DNA from: Oscillospiraceae bacterium
GTDB taxonomy: Bacteria > Bacillota > Clostridia > Oscillospirales > Ruminococcaceae
Length of the DNA stretch: 33,014 nt
Direction: 5' to 3'
NCBI GenBank assembly: GCA_017540225.1
Contig: JAFYBM010000182.1
Location: 1-33,014, forward strand
Part shown: in pieces, positions 1 through 6,454 of the stretch
How the letters are laid out: every line of letters starts with the position of its first letter
Numbering within the stretch: the stretch's first letter is position 1
Notes under the pieces: generated by a model
The model's input: the letters and a program-made list of their open reading frames with translations, nothing else
Databases searched by the model: none
What the model was told of the DNA's origin: nothing
Translations under genes and position numbers: made by a program

Positions 1-28
1 GTCAAGGGTTCGAGTCCCTTCACCAGCT
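1..28 (+). tRNA. 3' end of a tRNA-like element, cut by window start
   Basis: The window opens with a T-arm (AAGGG stem, TTCGAGT loop, CCCTT stem) followed by CACCAGC as the 3' acceptor strand and a T at the discriminator position. It is base-for-base the same as the 3' part of the complete element at 70-147 and, like it, is followed at once by a terminator. The 5' part lies outside the window, so it cannot be told whether this is the functional parent gene or another degenerate copy. Confidence 0.5.
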
Positions 29-30
29 TG

Positions 31-65
31 GAACCCTGTTCTTTATCGGAACGGGGTTCTTTTTT
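31..65 (+). terminator. Terminator of first tRNA-like unit
   Basis: A 10-bp stem (AACCCTGTTC with GAACGGGGTT, one G-U pair) has a short loop and is followed by a run of six T. It closes the first tRNA-like unit and is nearly identical to the terminator of the second unit at 150-184. Confidence 0.8.
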
Positions 66-69
66 CAGA

Positions 70-147
70 ACCGGTGTGGCTCAGTTGTGTAGAGTGTAGT
101 TTCGCAGAGCGAAACTACAGTCAAGGGTTCGAGTCCCTTCACCAGCT
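70..147 (+). tRNA. tRNA-like element with abnormal anticodon arm (probable tRNA pseudogene)
   Basis: The D-arm (GCTC/GAGT) and T-arm (AAGGG/CCCTT with TTCGAGT loop) are intact. The acceptor strands ACCGGTG and CACCAGC pair at five of seven positions. The segment between D-stem and T-stem is 27 nt instead of the usual 23. It folds as a perfect 9-bp hairpin (GTAGTTTCG/CGAAACTAC, loop CAGAG) rather than a 5-bp stem with a 7-nt loop, so no anticodon can be assigned. No CCA is encoded. Most likely this is a degenerate duplicate of the tRNA whose 3' end opens the window. A retained non-decoding tRNA-like RNA is an alternative. Confidence 0.5.
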
Positions 148-149
148 TG

Positions 150-184
150 GAACCCCGTTCTTAACCGGAACGGGGTTCTTTTTA
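150..184 (+). terminator. Terminator of second tRNA-like unit
   Basis: A perfect 10-bp stem AACCCCGTTC/GAACGGGGTT with an 8-nt loop is followed by TTTTT. It is a repeat of the terminator at 31-65; compared with that copy the stem has been restored to full Watson-Crick pairing. Confidence 0.85.
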
Positions 185-202
185 TAATCGGTGTGGCTAA
201 AC

Positions 203-234
203 AAAAAAAGCGCTCCGGAAAACCGAAGCGCTTT
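203..234 (-). terminator. Terminator of tRNA-Val
   Basis: Read on the minus strand, AAAGCGCTTCGG pairs with CCGGAGCGCTTT around a TTTT loop and ends in a T run. It lies 4 bp past the 3' end of the tRNA-Val gene. Confidence 0.85.
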
Positions 235-238
235 CAGA

Positions 239-312
239 TGAGGATGAGCGGACTTGAACCGATGACCCCCTGCATGTCAAGCAGGTACTCTAACCAACTG
301 AGCTACACCCTC
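239..312 (-). tRNA. tRNA-Val (anticodon GAC)
   Basis: The minus strand folds into a normal 74-nt cloverleaf. The acceptor is GAGGGTG/CATCCTC with one G-U pair, the D-arm is GCTC/GAGT, the anticodon stem is CCTGC/GCAGG with loop TTGACAT (anticodon GAC, reading GUC/GUU valine codons), and the T-arm has loop TTCAAGT. The discriminator base is A and no CCA is encoded, so CCA must be added after transcription. It has its own consensus promoter at 325-353 and a terminator at 203-234, so it is a monocistronic tRNA gene. Confidence 0.95.
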
Positions 313-324
313 ACAACAAGACAT

Positions 325-353
325 ATTATAACACATAATTTTATATTTGTCAA
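325..353 (-). promoter_or_regulatory. Promoter of tRNA-Val
   Basis: On the minus strand a perfect TTGACA (348-353) and a perfect TATAAT (325-330) are separated by 17 bp. Transcription would begin a few bases before the tRNA at 312. This is a full-consensus sigma-A promoter, as expected for a stable RNA. Confidence 0.9.
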
Positions 354-410
354 CCCCTGATTTGCATTTTTTTGCGTGCAAACAGTTTCTTTCGCGTCTT
401 TTTCTGCATT

Positions 411-444
411 TCCCATTGCGTTTTCCCCTCTAATATGTTATAAT
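411..444 (+). promoter_or_regulatory. Promoter of acetyltransferase pair (conserved TCCCATTGC-type, copy 1)
   Basis: TTGCGT (416-421), a 17-bp spacer and TATAAT (439-444), with TG one base upstream of the -10 (extended -10). The -35 is preceded by TCCCA and a T-rich stretch. The same layout recurs at 8450-8483 (minus) and 25408-25441, with identity well beyond the -35 and -10 hexamers. Confidence 0.8.
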
Positions 445-478
445 AGATCTGTATCATCCAGAAAAAGGGAGGCACAAA

Positions 479-955
479 ATGGATTATCAGATCAGGCTTG
501 CCGTGCAGAATGACATTCCGGAGCTTTGCAGACTGCGTCTGGCCTATTTTGATGAAGAATTCGGTGCGCTTCCGCAGACACAGCTTGATGCAATCAGCGC
601 ACAGCTCCCCGCATATTTCAGGGAGCATCTCGGCCGTGACTGCATCACGGCGGCTGCGGCGCTGCCGGACGGCACCCTTGCCTCAAACGCAATCCTGATG
701 ATCTCGGAAAAGCCGGCAAATCCGTTCTTTCCGAACGGCCGCAGCGGTTATATTCTCGGGGTTTATACCATGCCGGAATACCGCGGACAGGGCATTGCAA
801 CAAAGCTGATGCAGCTTTTGCAGGAGGAAGCAAAGCGTCTGCGGCTTGATATTGTCACGCTTTCGGCCAGCGAAATGGGCAAAAGCATCTATGAAAAGAT
901 CGGTTATTCTGTGCGGCACACGAAATTCACCGAAATGGAATGGATACCGGAATGA
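479..955 (+). CDS. GNAT-family N-acetyltransferase
   Basis: A 158-residue single-domain GNAT protein, predicted to transfer acetyl from acetyl-CoA to an unknown amine. The acetyl-CoA-binding motif A is clear: the strand GYILGVYTMPEYRGQGIATK near residues 97-116, with the Arg-Gly-Gln-Gly-Ile-Ala pyrophosphate loop. A C-terminal segment ending IYEKIGY is the usual motif B region. The start is fixed by an AGGGAGG ribosome binding site 7 nt upstream. Its stop overlaps the start of the next acetyltransferase (ATGA), so the two are probably co-translated from the promoter at 411-444. Substrate cannot be told from sequence. Confidence 0.9.
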   Translation: MDYQIRLAVQNDIPELCRLRLAYFDEEFGALPQTQLDAISAQLPAYFREHLGRDCITAAAALPDGTLASNAILMISEKPANPFFPNGRSGYILGVYTMPEYRGQGIATKLMQLLQEEAKRLRLDIVTLSASEMGKSIYEKIGYSVRHTKFTEMEWIPE

Positions 956-1980
956 AGCATACCGGTACGCTTCCGATCGAAACAGAACGGCTGCTCCTGC
1001 GGCGGTTTCTGCCGGAGGATGCCTTCGGTATGCTGCAAAACTGGGCGTCTGACCCGAAAGTGCAGCATGAATACGGCGAGCCGGTCTATGAAACACCGGA
1101 GGCGGCAGAACAGCTCCTGCGGCAGTATCTTGCAGGCTATGCGCACAAGGATTTTTACCGCTGGGCGATCATTCTGCGGGAAAGCGGACAAAATATCGGA
1201 CAGATCGCCTTTTGCAGAGTCTGGGAGGATTGCAGAACCGCCGAGATTGAATATTGCATCGGCGCGGCCTTCTGGGGAAACGGTTATGCCGGAGAAGCGC
1301 TTGCTGCTGTTATCGGCCGGACGTTTTCGGATACGGATTTTGACAAGCTGGAGGCCTATCACCGCGCCGCGAATCCGAAATCGGGGCGCGTGCTGGAAAA
1401 ATCCGTCATGCACCGGACAGAAACGGTTGAGCGGTTCCGCAGAGCCGGGGAGGCGCCGGAGGGTGAAATCTGCTATGCGGTCACACGCGATGAATACAAG
1501 AACAGTATCCCATATCAGATCAGAGAAATCCGCGCAGATGAATACAGCTTGCTGAACGATTTTCTCTATGAAGCGATTTTTGTTCCGGAGGGAACGGAGC
1601 CGCCGCCGCGGGAGATCGTCAATCAGCCGGAATTGCAGGTTTATACGGCGGATTTCGGTACAAAAAAGGACGATGCGGCACTTGTGGCGGAGGCAGAGGG
1701 CAGAATTGTCGGGGCGGTCTGGGTGCGCATTATGCAGGATTACGGCCATATTGACGATGAAACGCCATCATTTGCAATTTCGCTGCTGCCGGAATACAGA
1801 GGCCGCGGCATCGGCACGGCGCTGATGCGGAAAATGCTGCAAATCCTGCGTCAGCGAGGCTGCAAACAGGCATCGCTTTCGGTGCAGAAAGCGAATGCGG
1901 CGGTCAGCCTGTACCGGAATCTCGGCTTCCGGACCGTTGATGAAACGGCGGAAGAATATATTATGGTATACCGGTTTTAG
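952..1980 (+). CDS. Double GNAT-domain acetyltransferase (RimJ-like + GNAT fusion)
   Basis: A 342-residue protein with two complete GNAT domains. Residues 1 to about 175 are of the RimJ/RimL (Acetyltransf_3) type, beginning at the typical IETERLLLRRF and carrying FWGNGYAGEAL as the CoA loop. Residues from about 180 to 342 form a second, differently typed GNAT domain with LLPEYRGRGIGTALM as its CoA loop and a YRNLGF motif near the end. Each half matches the length of a free-standing family member, so this looks like a fusion of two genes. The chosen ATG overlaps the TGA of the upstream acetyltransferase by ATGA; an in-frame ATG 12 bases earlier is possible. No ribosome binding site is evident, consistent with translational coupling. 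Substrates are unknown. Confidence 0.88.
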   Translation: MKHTGTLPIETERLLLRRFLPEDAFGMLQNWASDPKVQHEYGEPVYETPEAAEQLLRQYLAGYAHKDFYRWAIILRESGQNIGQIAFCRVWEDCRTAEIEYCIGAAFWGNGYAGEALAAVIGRTFSDTDFDKLEAYHRAANPKSGRVLEKSVMHRTETVERFRRAGEAPEGEICYAVTRDEYKNSIPYQIREIRADEYSLLNDFLYEAIFVPEGTEPPPREIVNQPELQVYTADFGTKKDDAALVAEAEGRIVGAVWVRIMQDYGHIDDETPSFAISLLPEYRGRGIGTALMRKMLQILRQRGCKQASLSVQKANAAVSLYRNLGFRTVDETAEEYIMVYRF

Positions 1981-1993
1981 GGTGTGATGCTTC

Positions 1994-2239
1994 ATGAAAC
2001 AGAAAAACTGCTCCCGTATATTCGCTGTTATATTTCTGCTTTGTGCGGTGACGCTTGTGATAACCGCAGTATATCGTGCGTATGCAAAACCGGTGATCGG
2101 CGGCGCAGGCATCCCGACGTTTTTGTTTTCATTGAGACAGACGGTTTTTTCTCCGTCCGGTCTGGTGATAACCGGTCTGGGTGTCATGTCCCTGATTGCC
2201 TGTATCATAACAAACATAACGAACATAAAGAAGCCCTGA
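1994..2239 (+). CDS. Small two-helix membrane protein, unknown function
   Basis: An 81-residue product. Residues 8-28 form a hydrophobic helix after a basic N-terminus (MKQKNCSR), and residues 55-73 a second one, ending in a short basic tail. The ribosome binding site is weak (AGGGTG). It starts 13 bp after the double acetyltransferase and ends 19 bp before the mreB-family gene, so it probably belongs to the same transcript. I do not recognise the family; the call rests on hydrophobicity, spacing and the tight fit between two real genes. Confidence 0.6.
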   Translation: MKQKNCSRIFAVIFLLCAVTLVITAVYRAYAKPVIGGAGIPTFLFSLRQTVFSPSGLVITGLGVMSLIACIITNITNIKKP

Positions 2240-2258
2240 GAGAAAGGAAACAGATAAA

Positions 2259-3269
2259 ATGGATATTGGAATTGACCTCGGAACGGCAAATATCATCATT
2301 ACGCGGCGGCGCAGGGGCGTTGTACTCAATGAACCGTCCGTCATCGCATTCAACAAGCGCACGGAGCGTGTGGTCGCCGTCGGTGAGGAAGCCTATAAAA
2401 TGGAGGGGCGTTCTCCCTCCTATATCGCGGTCGTTCATCCGGTGCAGGACGGCGTCATCTCTGATGACATTCTCACACAGGCGCTCATCCGCGAGCTGAT
2501 CGACATTGTAGCAGGTGTCCGCATCATGAAGCCGCGGATCGTCATCTGCGTGCCGTCCCTTATCACGGATGTCGAAAAGCGTGCGATTCTTGACGCGGCC
2601 ATGAGCACCGGCTCCCGCAAGGTGCATCTGATTCAGGAGCCGCTTGCCGCACTGCTCGGCGCCGGCATTTCCATCAACCGTCCTGTCGGTCATATGGTTG
2701 TTGACATCGGCGGCGGCACAACGGATATTGCTGTTGTTTCCATGAACGGCATTGTCACGGCGCGCTCCCTGAAAACGGCCGGCAATCAGTTCGATCAGTC
2801 GATCATCCGCTATGTCCAGAATAAATATCAGCTTTTGCTCGGTGCGAAAACTGCGGAACAGGTCAAAATTTCGCTTTGTAATCTGTATAATCCCGCTGAG
2901 GATGTAATTGAGCAGGTCAAGGGACGCAATATCACCCGCGGTCTGCCCGATCAGACGGCGCTGAGCGAAGCGGAAGTTGCAGAGGCGCTGGAAGACGATG
3001 TCAATGAAATCGGCGAAATGATCCGGCGCGTACTGGAGGAAACCCCGCCGGAGCTTGTCGGCGATATTTGTCAGAACGGCATTCTGCTGACAGGCGGCGG
3101 CGCACTGCTCGGCGGCTTGGAGCCGTATCTGACGAGAATGCTGGGTGTCCCCTGCCGGACTGCGAAGGATCCGCTGACCTGCGTTGCACGCGGAACAGAA
3201 AAAGCCTTCACCAGACGCGATATTCTGCTGGACGGCTTTGAGCGCATTGACGCATATACGCAGACCTGA
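2259..3269 (+). CDS. mreB: MreB/Mbl-family bacterial actin
   Basis: A 336-residue rod-shape-determining actin homologue, which polymerises on the inner membrane face and guides lateral wall synthesis. Nucleotide-binding motifs are present in order: phosphate-1 loop GIDLGTANIII at residues 4-14, phosphate-2 loop VVDIGGGTTDIAVVS near residues 147-161, and the adenosine motif LLTGGGALLGGLEPYL near residue 275. Length equals that of full MreB and Mbl. There are no mreC, mreD or minCD neighbours, which fits an Mbl-like paralogue or a dispersed cell-shape locus; the sequence alone does not separate MreB from Mbl. A GAAAGGA ribosome binding site precedes the ATG. It converges on the recombinase gene 14 bp downstream, with no obvious terminator between. 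Confidence 0.9.
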   Translation: MDIGIDLGTANIIITRRRRGVVLNEPSVIAFNKRTERVVAVGEEAYKMEGRSPSYIAVVHPVQDGVISDDILTQALIRELIDIVAGVRIMKPRIVICVPSLITDVEKRAILDAAMSTGSRKVHLIQEPLAALLGAGISINRPVGHMVVDIGGGTTDIAVVSMNGIVTARSLKTAGNQFDQSIIRYVQNKYQLLLGAKTAEQVKISLCNLYNPAEDVIEQVKGRNITRGLPDQTALSEAEVAEALEDDVNEIGEMIRRVLEETPPELVGDICQNGILLTGGGALLGGLEPYLTRMLGVPCRTAKDPLTCVARGTEKAFTRRDILLDGFERIDAYTQT

Positions 3270-3283
3270 CAGCGATTCCGCAG

Positions 3284-4747
3284 CTATTTCAGCAACAAAT
3301 ATAATGTATCACCGTCCGCCGAGATGCCGTGCAGCAGCGTTTGCAGAACGGTTTTTCGCATTGCGGCATCACATTCCTCCCATTCCGGCAGATTGATCCG
3401 CTGCGGACGCTCTGCCGCTTCGATCGCCGAACAAAGCTGTGTTTCCTCCTGCCGGAGCCGTGCCGCGGCCTCCGCCAGAAGCGCCGGAGCAGCACCGGCA
3501 GGGTTTGTCAGCTCCCGCAGGAGCAGCTCCCGCCGCAGATGCAGTGCATCGCGCTTTTCGCGCAGGGCAGTCTGTGCTGGCTGCTGTACCGGCATTCCGC
3601 CGGTTTCCCGCAGAAGCTGCAATTGCTCTGCCAGCAGCACGCCGACAATCTGTTCGGCGGTATCCTTCCGCCAGACGGCGCCTGTGCCGCTGCATTTGCC
3701 GCGTTTTTTTCCGCCGCAGATCAGATAATCCGCATGGCGTCCGTGTACGACCGTCATGGCACTGCCGCACCGCGCACAATAAATGCACCCGCTGAGCCAG
3801 CTCTTTTCACCGGTTCCGCGGGTGCGTTTTTTTCTTGATTCTGTGAGCTTTTTCTGACAGGCAAGCCAGATTTCCGGCGCGATCAGCCCCTCATGCGGCG
3901 CACAGATTGCCAGTACACCGTGCAGATCTGTCGTGCCGGTGCGGGGAATCTGTCTGTCTGCGTAGAGATATACGCCGCGGCGCTGCGGCAGCGGCTCCGG
4001 CAGACAAAGCTCTGCGCCCAGTGCAGAAAGATAGGCATAAACCTTTGCGTCTGCCTGCACATAGACCGGATTGCGCAGAACCCGGCAGAGTGTATTCGGG
4101 GACCATTTTCCGCCGCGCCGTGTCCGGAAGCCCGCTTCATTCCACATTTTACAGAGAGAAGTCAGGGAACTGTCCGCTTTCAGATATGCGGAAAAAGCCT
4201 GTGCAATCTGCGGTGCGTTTGAATCCGGCGCAAGGATATGCGTGTGTTTTCCGAGAATTTCCGCAGGAATTTTGCAGAAGCCTGCAGGCGGCGGGCCGCC
4301 TGTATCAAATCCCATTTTTGCGCGTGAGAAGGCCGCATCCCGCACACACCCGCTGATCGTTTCGCGTTCAAGCTGCGCAAAGACCATCAGCAGACTCTGC
4401 ATGGCCTGCCCCATCGGCGTCGCCGTTTCAAAGCGCTCCGAATATGAGCAGAATTCTACCTGATGTGTTTCAAAATCACGCAAAAGCTGCGTAAAATCGG
4501 CAAGATTCCGGCTGATGCGATCCAGCTTATACACAAGAACCCGCCCGATTTTTCCGGAATGCACATCATCCAGCATTTTGCGAAGTGCCGGCCGGTCGGT
4601 GTTTTTTCCGGAATAGCCGCGGTCGCTGTAAACATTCACGGGTGTTTCCGGCGGAATATCCTGCCGGCAGAGCGCCTCCTGCGTTTCCAGACTGACGCTG
4701 TCTGCACGGTCAACGGATTGCCGCAGATAAATCGCAGTTTCGCGCAT
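3284..4747 (-). CDS. Large serine recombinase (resolvase/invertase family)
   Basis: A 487-residue site-specific DNA recombinase. Residues 1-150 are the resolvase catalytic domain: nucleophile Ser11 in YLRQS, YSDRGYSGKNTDRPAL, the KLDRISRN motif near residue 75 and QLERETI. A recombinase domain follows. Then a zinc-ribbon-like segment (CIYCARCGSAM ... CGGKKRGKC) near residues 317-350 and a coiled-coil-rich C-terminus complete the large-serine-integrase layout. GGGGAGG lies 8 nt before the ATG. It is the last gene of a minus-strand cluster, 45 bp after the zinc-ribbon membrane protein. No integrated element, terminase, mobilisation or cargo genes accompany it, so it is either an orphan remnant of a small element or a domesticated recombinase. 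The normally conserved R-x-S reads R-Q-S here. Confidence 0.9.
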   Translation of the reverse strand: MRETAIYLRQSVDRADSVSLETQEALCRQDIPPETPVNVYSDRGYSGKNTDRPALRKMLDDVHSGKIGRVLVYKLDRISRNLADFTQLLRDFETHQVEFCSYSERFETATPMGQAMQSLLMVFAQLERETISGCVRDAAFSRAKMGFDTGGPPPAGFCKIPAEILGKHTHILAPDSNAPQIAQAFSAYLKADSSLTSLCKMWNEAGFRTRRGGKWSPNTLCRVLRNPVYVQADAKVYAYLSALGAELCLPEPLPQRRGVYLYADRQIPRTGTTDLHGVLAICAPHEGLIAPEIWLACQKKLTESRKKRTRGTGEKSWLSGCIYCARCGSAMTVVHGRHADYLICGGKKRGKCSGTGAVWRKDTAEQIVGVLLAEQLQLLRETGGMPVQQPAQTALREKRDALHLRRELLLRELTNPAGAAPALLAEAAARLRQEETQLCSAIEAAERPQRINLPEWEECDAAMRKTVLQTLLHGISADGDTLYLLLK

Positions 4748-4760
4748 CCGATCGCCTCCC

Positions 4761-4778
4761 CTGTCAAATATATGACAG
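4761..4778. repeat. Inverted repeat upstream of the serine recombinase gene
   Basis: CTGTCA and TGACAG flank a 6-bp AT spacer, 14 bp upstream of the recombinase start and just past the stop of the preceding gene. Such a short palindrome could be an operator, a recombinase half-site pair or an RNA hairpin in front of the ribosome binding site. The sequence alone does not decide. Confidence 0.4.
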
Positions 4779-4792
4779 AAGCAGGATGAAAA

Positions 4793-5677
4793 TTACAGCT
4801 TTCCGCCGCAGGTTTCGCAGAAATTCTGATCCGCTGCGACTGCACTGCCGCAGAACGGACAAACCGCTGCTGCCGCAGGAGCAGGAGCAGGCGTCTGCTC
4901 CGGTACCGGAACGGGCACAGGTGCGGACACGGGCGCCGATACCGGTGCTGCGGCCGGCTGTCCTTTCAGCAGGATGCAGCCGCATCTGCCGCAGAAATTT
5001 TCTCTGGTATCGCGCTTTGCACCGCAGCTTGCGCACGGAATGATGAGATCCTTTGATTTATCGTATTTTTCATAGTAGCGCATATGGGTGCCGTGGAAGC
5101 GCACAAGCTCGCCGTCCTTCAGATATTCATACCAATCGGGCTTGTCGATTTCCTCGATCTTCATCTGCTTGCCGTCGGTTGTCCGGAGCAGTGTCGTGAA
5201 ATGCATTTCCCATCTATCCTGTGAACTGCCGTCAGATTCGCGGCGCATATAGTGTTTTTCCTTCTGTGTATGGCTCTGCACAACGCCCTCCCAGTCCTTT
5301 TTCGGGATGCTTTTTATGAGAATCCACAAAATCCAGAAGGTCCAGAGCACGGCCATGAGAATGCCGAACAGCTTTAAGCCGCCCGAATCAAGCGAGAGGT
5401 TTCCGGTTGCAAGCATTGCGATAAAAATGATGATGCAGACAACCAGCAGAAAAATAATGCCTGCAACGGTATTTTTCTTGCTTTTGCGTTTGAAGCAGGG
5501 ATTTCCGGTCTCCGCTGACCAGCCGATGCCGCCCGCGCCGAGCGGATTGATCTGTCCGCAGCGCTGTCTGACATCATAGGGCTGGCTGCAATGCGGGCAG
5601 ACGGCTGCTTTTTTTTCGAGCGGCGCGCCGCAGTTTCCGCAGAAAAAATCCCCGTATCCGATCTTTTTCTGTGCCAT
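4793..5677 (-). CDS. Zinc-ribbon membrane protein with three CxxC pairs, unknown function
   Basis: A 294-residue protein. An N-terminal zinc ribbon (Cys13, 16, 27, 30) is followed by two hydrophobic helices (about residues 70-92 and 103-122), a polar domain rich in aromatic and charged residues (about 130-210), a second zinc ribbon (CASC ... CGRC), a Pro/Ala/Val repeat linker of about 30 residues, and a third zinc ribbon at the very C-terminus (CPFC ... CETC). Both termini and the soluble domain probably face the cytoplasm. AGGAGGTG precedes the ATG. It sits 36 bp after the metallophosphoesterase and 45 bp before the recombinase on the same strand. The family is not recognised beyond the generic zinc-ribbon class. 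Confidence 0.85.
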   Translation of the reverse strand: MAQKKIGYGDFFCGNCGAPLEKKAAVCPHCSQPYDVRQRCGQINPLGAGGIGWSAETGNPCFKRKSKKNTVAGIIFLLVVCIIIFIAMLATGNLSLDSGGLKLFGILMAVLWTFWILWILIKSIPKKDWEGVVQSHTQKEKHYMRRESDGSSQDRWEMHFTTLLRTTDGKQMKIEEIDKPDWYEYLKDGELVRFHGTHMRYYEKYDKSKDLIIPCASCGAKRDTRENFCGRCGCILLKGQPAAAPVSAPVSAPVPVPVPEQTPAPAPAAAAVCPFCGSAVAADQNFCETCGGKL

Positions 5678-5713
5678 TCAAAACACCTCCTGAACCGTTT
5701 TGATTTTGAGCGT

Positions 5714-6343
5714 TTATATATATTTCTCCGCTTCCGTGCGGAGTGCGGGGTCATCGTAATCGAAGGTATAGCTTCGGTATGCATTGACAACGACCGTATT
5801 CTGTTTCAGAGAAAGACGCGGGGTTCTGACGCCGTAATTCATATGTATATGCCCGTGAACGCAGTATTTCGGCTGATATTTTTCCAGCAGCTCTGCAAAG
5901 GCCTCAAAGCCCTGATGACAGGTATCATCGCCGTCATGAAAGCCGGCGATCGGTGCGTGTGTCAGCAGAATATCGAAGCCGCCGTACCGTTTCAGCTTGA
6001 TCCAGAGCTTCCGGATCCGCTTCTGCATCTGCTTTTCCGTATACTGATGTGCGCCCGGCCGGTAGCGCATACTGCCGCCCAGTCCGAGAATGCGCACACC
6101 CTCATGGATATAGATGCTGTCCTCAATACAGAAGCAGCCCTCCGGCGCAGTGACCTTATAGCGCTCATCGTGATTGCCGTGGATATACAGCAGCGGGACA
6201 TTGGACAGTGATTCGACAAATGTCAGGTATCGGGGATTCAGGTCGCCGGCTGAAAGGATCAGGTCGATGCCATTGAACATCCCCGGCTTATAATGATCCC
6301 AGATATATGTTGATTCCACATCGGACATGACCATGATTTTCAT
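5714..6343 (-). CDS. Metallophosphoesterase (calcineurin-like)
   Basis: About 209 residues covering one metallophosphoesterase domain. Metal-binding motifs in order are MSDVES, SAGDLNP, IHGNHDE, LLTHAP and VHGHIH. The first motif, usually D-x-H, reads D-x-E, so one metal ligand differs from the classical set; the other four are intact. Substrate is unknown (phosphodiester or phosphomonoester). Start: MKIMVMSD is the typical family N-terminus. An in-frame ATG 45 bases further upstream (position 6388) would add a charged, Ala-rich stretch; neither start has a good ribosome binding site. It lies 111 bp after the BMP-domain gene and 36 bp before the zinc-ribbon gene on the same strand, probably co-transcribed. 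Confidence 0.85.
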   Translation of the reverse strand: MKIMVMSDVESTYIWDHYKPGMFNGIDLILSAGDLNPRYLTFVESLSNVPLLYIHGNHDERYKVTAPEGCFCIEDSIYIHEGVRILGLGGSMRYRPGAHQYTEKQMQKRIRKLWIKLKRYGGFDILLTHAPIAGFHDGDDTCHQGFEAFAELLEKYQPKYCVHGHIHMNYGVRTPRLSLKQNTVVVNAYRSYTFDYDDPALRTEAEKYI

Positions 6344-6454
6344 GTTTTTCACTTCGGCGGCAGCGCCGTCCTCCTTTTTTGCCGGCATTGCCGGCTTTCA
6401 TTCCGCTCCGCCTGAAACAGACGTTCACAAATTATTTTTTTTGTTTCTGAACGG

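Larger units (their letters stand above)
1..198 (+). repeat. Tandem tRNA-like + terminator units, period about 119 bp
   Basis: Positions 1-69 and 120-186 are near-identical (T-arm, acceptor 3' strand, terminator). A third unit begins at about 187 with CGGTGTGGCT, matching 72-81, and then breaks off into unrelated sequence. The array therefore has at least two copies and a 3' stub, as expected for tandem duplication of a tRNA gene with its terminator. Confidence 0.7.

Noticed and set aside
1-198. CRISPR-like array from the regularly spaced repeats at the window start
   Set aside because: The repeats are tRNA arms and terminators about 119 bp apart with homologous, not unique, spacers; there are no cas genes.
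3284-4747. Prophage or integrative element suggested by the serine recombinase
   Set aside because: No structural, replication, mobilisation or resistance genes and no convincing flanking direct repeats were found nearby.
6373-6395. GCCGGC-AAT-GCCGGC hairpin upstream of the metallophosphoesterase as a terminator
   Set aside because: On the minus strand it is followed by A, not T, and the stem is only 6 bp; too weak to call.
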